64,000 nt of DNA from Pezicula radicicola (Eukaryota; Ascomycota; Leotiomycetes; Helotiales; Dermateaceae): the NCBI GenBank assembly GCA_003008705.1, contig PDUO01000087.1, forward strand, positions 66,139-130,138. Reading direction: 5' to 3'. Below the pieces are notes generated by a model. The model was given only the letters and a program-made list of their open reading frames with translations, was not told where the DNA came from and made no database searches. This document shows positions 60,648 to 64,000 of the stretch, piece after piece. Position 1 is the stretch's first letter; each line of letters opens with the position of its first letter. The position numbers and the translations under genes are program-made.

Positions 60648-61650
60648 TTAATGAAACTTGTTCTTATCCGCATTAACATGATCCTCCAAAAATATCTCAA
60701 TATCATTATTCATCTTAGCATCAATATTCTCACAGAGGAAGCAACAAATAATAACCACACCACCGAAACTAAACGAAGTGTAGTAATCCTATCACACATC
60801 AGTATAATCATCTTCCTTCAGTAATTAAATCTAACTTACTTCAACCCATAAGCATAGCTCAACTTATAGGCATCCTTAACAGCAGCGAGGATCTCAGGCG
60901 TCACACCCGGAATAGCTTCAAGTGCAGCCGTCCCAAGCGAGATAGCAGCAAAGAGTTGAGATGCAAAAGATGCTGGTAACCAAGCTGCTGCCTGTGTAGA
61001 CTGTGTATTCGAGAGGATAGTAACGCAGATAGCTTGAGCTAGGGAACCACCTGCATATCTACCCACACCAACAAGACCACTAATTCCCAAATCAACCTGT
61101 TCAACATCTTAAAAAACACCACAGTTAGCACCCATCAAATACCGTCTCAACTTATGGAGAAAATAAATAACATAGGGAAAAGAGCACATACCGAGTTGAG
61201 TAAAAGCAACACTCTCATACTACGCCGATTCAAAGAAAGTCTGTTCCAAAAACGTAAAAGTAATCATTAACCCCTTATTATAAGGTGTAACCAAACCAAT
61301 CATACCACCCCAAAACACCATCCTCAACAAACTAATAATTAACGTATATTTCCAATGTCCAATCAGGTCCCCAAAGCAGATTAAGAGTGTGGCTTCGAAT
61401 ACTAGACCAAGGTTTCCGGGGAGTGTCAGGAGGAGGGTTTCGGATTGTGTGGTGCTTGGTGTTACGTAGAAGATGTTTATCATTGTTGGATAGATTATGT
61501 TTATGCCGTAGTAGAACATTGCCACTGTGTGTTTGTGTTAGCGTATGAGGTTGAGTAGGTTGAGTTGAAGAGGGTGAGGAGCTTACCTATGAATAAGAGG
61601 ATGATGGGGACGGTGAACTCTCGGCCGTGGTGTGAGCAGACTATTGGTTC
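60648..61650 (-). pseudogene. Decayed TRI12-type MFS transporter (C-terminal half only)
   Basis: Minus-strand coding remnants at about 61588-61650, 61192-61524, 60838-61109 and 60648-60786 correspond to the C-terminal half of a TRI12-like transporter (GREFTVPIILLFI, MFYYGINIIYP, YAGGSLAQAICVTILSN, AIPGVTPEILAAVKDAY, YYTSFSFGG). There is no exon for the N-terminal transmembrane half: the frame closes at a TAA (61651-61653), and the next 0.9 kb upstream is non-coding. An in-frame TAG at 61220-61222 sits where relatives would have Gln before YESVAFTQLG, a C-to-T change. The last junction (AA|gtaagt...tag) does not lead into the expected frame, suggesting a second lesion. The same family is intact at 21378-23560. 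Confidence 0.8.
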
Positions 61651-61653
61651 TTA

Positions 61654-62545
61654 ATTAGCTTCCTGTTCTCCTTATTCATTCTTACGGATACATACAGATA
61701 TATGGTAGATACAATTTATACTTAGTATTTGATAGTGTTTCCCAGAAGCCGAACAGAATGATCGAGGAAAATCAAGTGACCAGTAGAGCAATGGCAAGTT
61801 TGTCGGTAGACTTTTTATATGTCTATCTATCCGTTTGTTGAACTAGAAGGTTAGTTTTATGTATGGTTTTGTGTTTGGGGAGGCATTGTAGGAGAATTGG
61901 GGGTATGTGAAGCTATGGGGGATTTTTGTATGTGTCATTTTGTGCTTTGATCAAAGTGAAGATGAGTGAAAGGAAAGTGGGAAACGAGAATTACAGGAAT
62001 TTGTTATAGCCATCTTTTATATATTTGAAGATGCGTGCTTCTAGGAATATTAATGAATTGACAGGCTTCCTGTCGGAAAAAGCTATGTGTGCAGTGATGT
62101 TGGATCACTCCGCCTTTTCTCCAGCTTTCAACATACACTAGTTCTCTGTAGACCTTCCGACTCTCCCGAATTTTCAGAACTCTTGCAAGGTTCTAGGGTA
62201 CTGTAAAAGTACGTGCGGAACTTTTAATCTTGCCTAAGAGTATTGTCACAAGCTACGTCTCTGCGATTTAACTGCGATTTTGATTTTTTTTCATGCCAAA
62301 GTATAATCTTGTCTTCACTTTTTATAAAGTAACCCTAATGTACTTGTGTTTGTGTTCTCTCCTAAAACAATCTGCATGTTCAAATTTCAAAGATAAATCG
62401 AACTCTCAATGAGGCAAATTTTATCATCTGTCATTAATGATATATAAATTATAGGCTATCGGAATCAAATGAGTTATCTACTGTAAATGAAGCGAGGCAC
62501 CAAAACCTCATATCAAAAGAGCTACTCTGCCTAAATTTTAATCGA
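61654..62545. other. Gene-free gap, 0.9 kb
   Basis: AT-rich, non-coding. It lies where the N-terminal half of the transporter should be; no remnant of it was recognised. Confidence 0.5.
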
Positions 62546-63667
62546 TCAAAAGACAACAGCCATTCTCTTTGTACTCTTCCCAGAATGCATCAAATCAACC
62601 ATATTCTGCACCTCTTCAAGACTATCCCTCGTATCCACAACAGGAAAGATATTATGCTTAGCCGTAAAATCAACAGCCTTCTTCATCCTCTGTGGAATAC
62701 TAGTACTCTCACTCTTAACCTTATACCTCCCAAGTGCTAAATCCATACTACTAATTTGCAATGGATTAGATGGTAACCCAACAACCATCAAAACGCCTCC
62801 AAGCTTGATGATTTTCGTAGCTCCTGCATATGCAGCATCTGCATTGCTGTAGACACAAGCTGATTTTACTCCACCGCCTGTCACTTTGAGAAGGCCGTCG
62901 ATGTAGGACTTGTTGGTTATTGTGTTGTAAACATAATCTGCGCCTTGAGCTTTGGCTTCTGCCAGGATGGTATCGTTGATATCCATACCGACAACTTTAC
63001 AACCCATTGCTTTTGCATATTGAACGGCAAGTTGTCCGAGACCTCCACAACCGACAACTCCGACCCAGTCTCCAGGGGTTAATTCCGAGGAATCAAGAGA
63101 GTGGAAAACTGAAGCTTGACTTTAGTATGTCAAGCTTTTCGCGTTTGGGGATTCTCACCAGTGATTCCAGCGCAAAATATAGGAGCCGCAGTCTTGACAT
63201 CGAAATTGCTCGGTAGTATAACAGCATTATGAAAATCAACGACAGCATATTCGGCGAAGAAACCATCACACGTAAAACCCTGAAGTAACTGTTTCCCAGA
63301 TGAGCAATTAAGATTGTGGATCTGGCAACCTTCACACTCGAAACAGCATCCGATGATATATAGAAACCCAACTATATCTCCTTCCTTGAACCCTTTTCCT
63401 TCGGCACTTGGATGTAATTTGGTGATGTAGCCTACACCTTCATGACCGATTGTGACTGGCTTTTCTCGGTCGGGAACTGCGATTGCCATCATGTCAGAAT
63501 GACAGAGAGATGCTGATGCCATTTTGACTAAAAACTGATTTTCTGCTGGTTCGGGAATTGGAAGCTCGTTCACTACCATCTTCTTCGCGGCCTTTTTTAT
63601 AACATTTAGCTTGGTGATAGTTAAAGATAACCTCAGAACTCACTGGGTCCCATTGCGCTGCCTTCAT
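62546..63667 (-). CDS. Zinc-dependent alcohol dehydrogenase (MDR superfamily)
   Basis: Three minus-strand exons, 63644-63667, 63159-63591 and 62546-63108, give 339 aa. A tiny 8-codon first exon (MKAAQWDP) splices through a 52-bp intron to AAKKMVVNELPIPEPAENQF. Catalytic-zinc ligands are Cys ~38 (LCHSD) and His ~58/Glu ~59 (GHEGVG); structural zinc is C91-x2-C94-x2-C97-x6-C104. The NAD motif GCGGLGQ follows the third exon start. All are intact, matching yeast/propanol-preferring ADHs. Family knowledge: NAD-dependent alcohol/aldehyde or ketone interconversion. Inferred role: first oxidation or aldehyde handling in the pathway. No PTS1 (ends MAVVF). Confidence 0.93.
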
Positions 63668-64000
63668 TGTATCTTGGTGGAGAGATACTACGATGACTTT
63701 TCTTCAAATTTTGATATTTTTGCTGATGATGATCACGCTGAGGCTTTTAGGGCGAATCTCGTGGTGTGTATAACCAAGACAGATTTCCAGCTCTCTTAGC
63801 CTTCACTTCACTTCACTTCATAATAAAACTACAGAGTCCTCTGATACGAGGCTGGTTCAGCCTTCCATTCCCCACATAAGGCTAGAGGCAGCCATGAACG
63901 TGGAAAATGGTCAAGGAACATAGCGAAGGAAAAAGACAGCCGCTAACCCACAACCATTCCAACCCTTCGTAACGATACCATCCCGCTAACAATTACCCCA
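63668..64000. other. Upstream region of the alcohol dehydrogenase to the window end
   Basis: 333 bp with a short CTTCA repeat (63806-63821). No gene supported. Confidence 0.5.

Noticed and set aside
21378..63667. Classical secondary-metabolite biosynthetic cluster
   Set aside because: No PKS, NRPS, terpene synthase, DMATS or P450 seen; the enzyme set points to degradation or tailoring instead.
1..64000. CRISPR arrays, rRNA operons, riboswitches
   Set aside because: No regularly spaced repeats or rRNA-like conserved blocks; the DNA is eukaryotic nuclear.

Overview
The window is nuclear DNA of a filamentous ascomycete (Pezizomycotina; Leotiomycetes is my best guess, at low certainty). Genes are split by short GT-AG introns of about 44-160 bp with CTRAC-like branch points. 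Zn2Cys6 regulators, TRI12-type transporters and AT-rich gene-free gaps are typical of that group. One 25-base N gap lies at 10230-10254. I rebuilt the gene models by hand, joining exons on splice signals, reading phase and family motifs; exon coordinates are in each entry.

Left part (1-20.1 kb): mostly housekeeping. The 5' end of a VIP1/Asp1 inositol pyrophosphate kinase gene runs off the left edge. It is followed by UTP21 (U3 snoRNP), a GT31-type glycosyltransferase, a small multi-pass membrane protein of unknown function, an inositol monophosphatase, a single-pass membrane protein of the acid-phosphatase-like family and an OPT oligopeptide transporter. Next comes a Zn2Cys6 regulator resembling cutinase transcription factor 1-beta (CTF1beta/FarB group).

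Right part (21.4-63.7 kb): an accessory region rich in catabolic enzymes, with no PKS, NRPS or terpene synthase core. In order: TRI12-type MFS transporter, SDR, Baeyer-Villiger-type monooxygenase (BVMO-1), PRISE-type enone reductase 1, acyl-CoA dehydrogenase, HSL-type alpha/beta hydrolase, AtuA/DUF1446 protein, a small-family hypothetical gene, SDR 2, an F-box gene, a two-domain EthD-like protein, PRISE 2, a nit-4-like Zn2Cys6 regulator, BVMO-2, 4CL-like acyl-CoA ligase, SDR 3 ending in the peroxisomal signal SKL, a decayed TRI12 transporter pseudogene and a zinc alcohol dehydrogenase. Several pairs are divergently transcribed.

Inferred joint role: alcohol to ketone (ADH/SDRs), reduction of a conjugated C=C (PRISE), ketone to ester or lactone (BVMOs), ring opening (hydrolase), CoA activation (ligase) and beta-oxidation-type steps (acyl-CoA dehydrogenase, AtuA-like protein, peroxisomal SDR). 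Together these read as a pathway for degrading a cyclic or branched ketone or terpenoid. CCTCGG/CCGAGG hexamers, the site reported for CTF1/FarA/FarB regulators of fatty-acid catabolism, occur in several of these promoters. Splitting this region is a 3.1-kb segment (43601-46719) bounded by 25-bp terminal inverted repeats and TA dinucleotides, the signature of a Tc1/mariner/pogo-type element, with an F-box gene inside.
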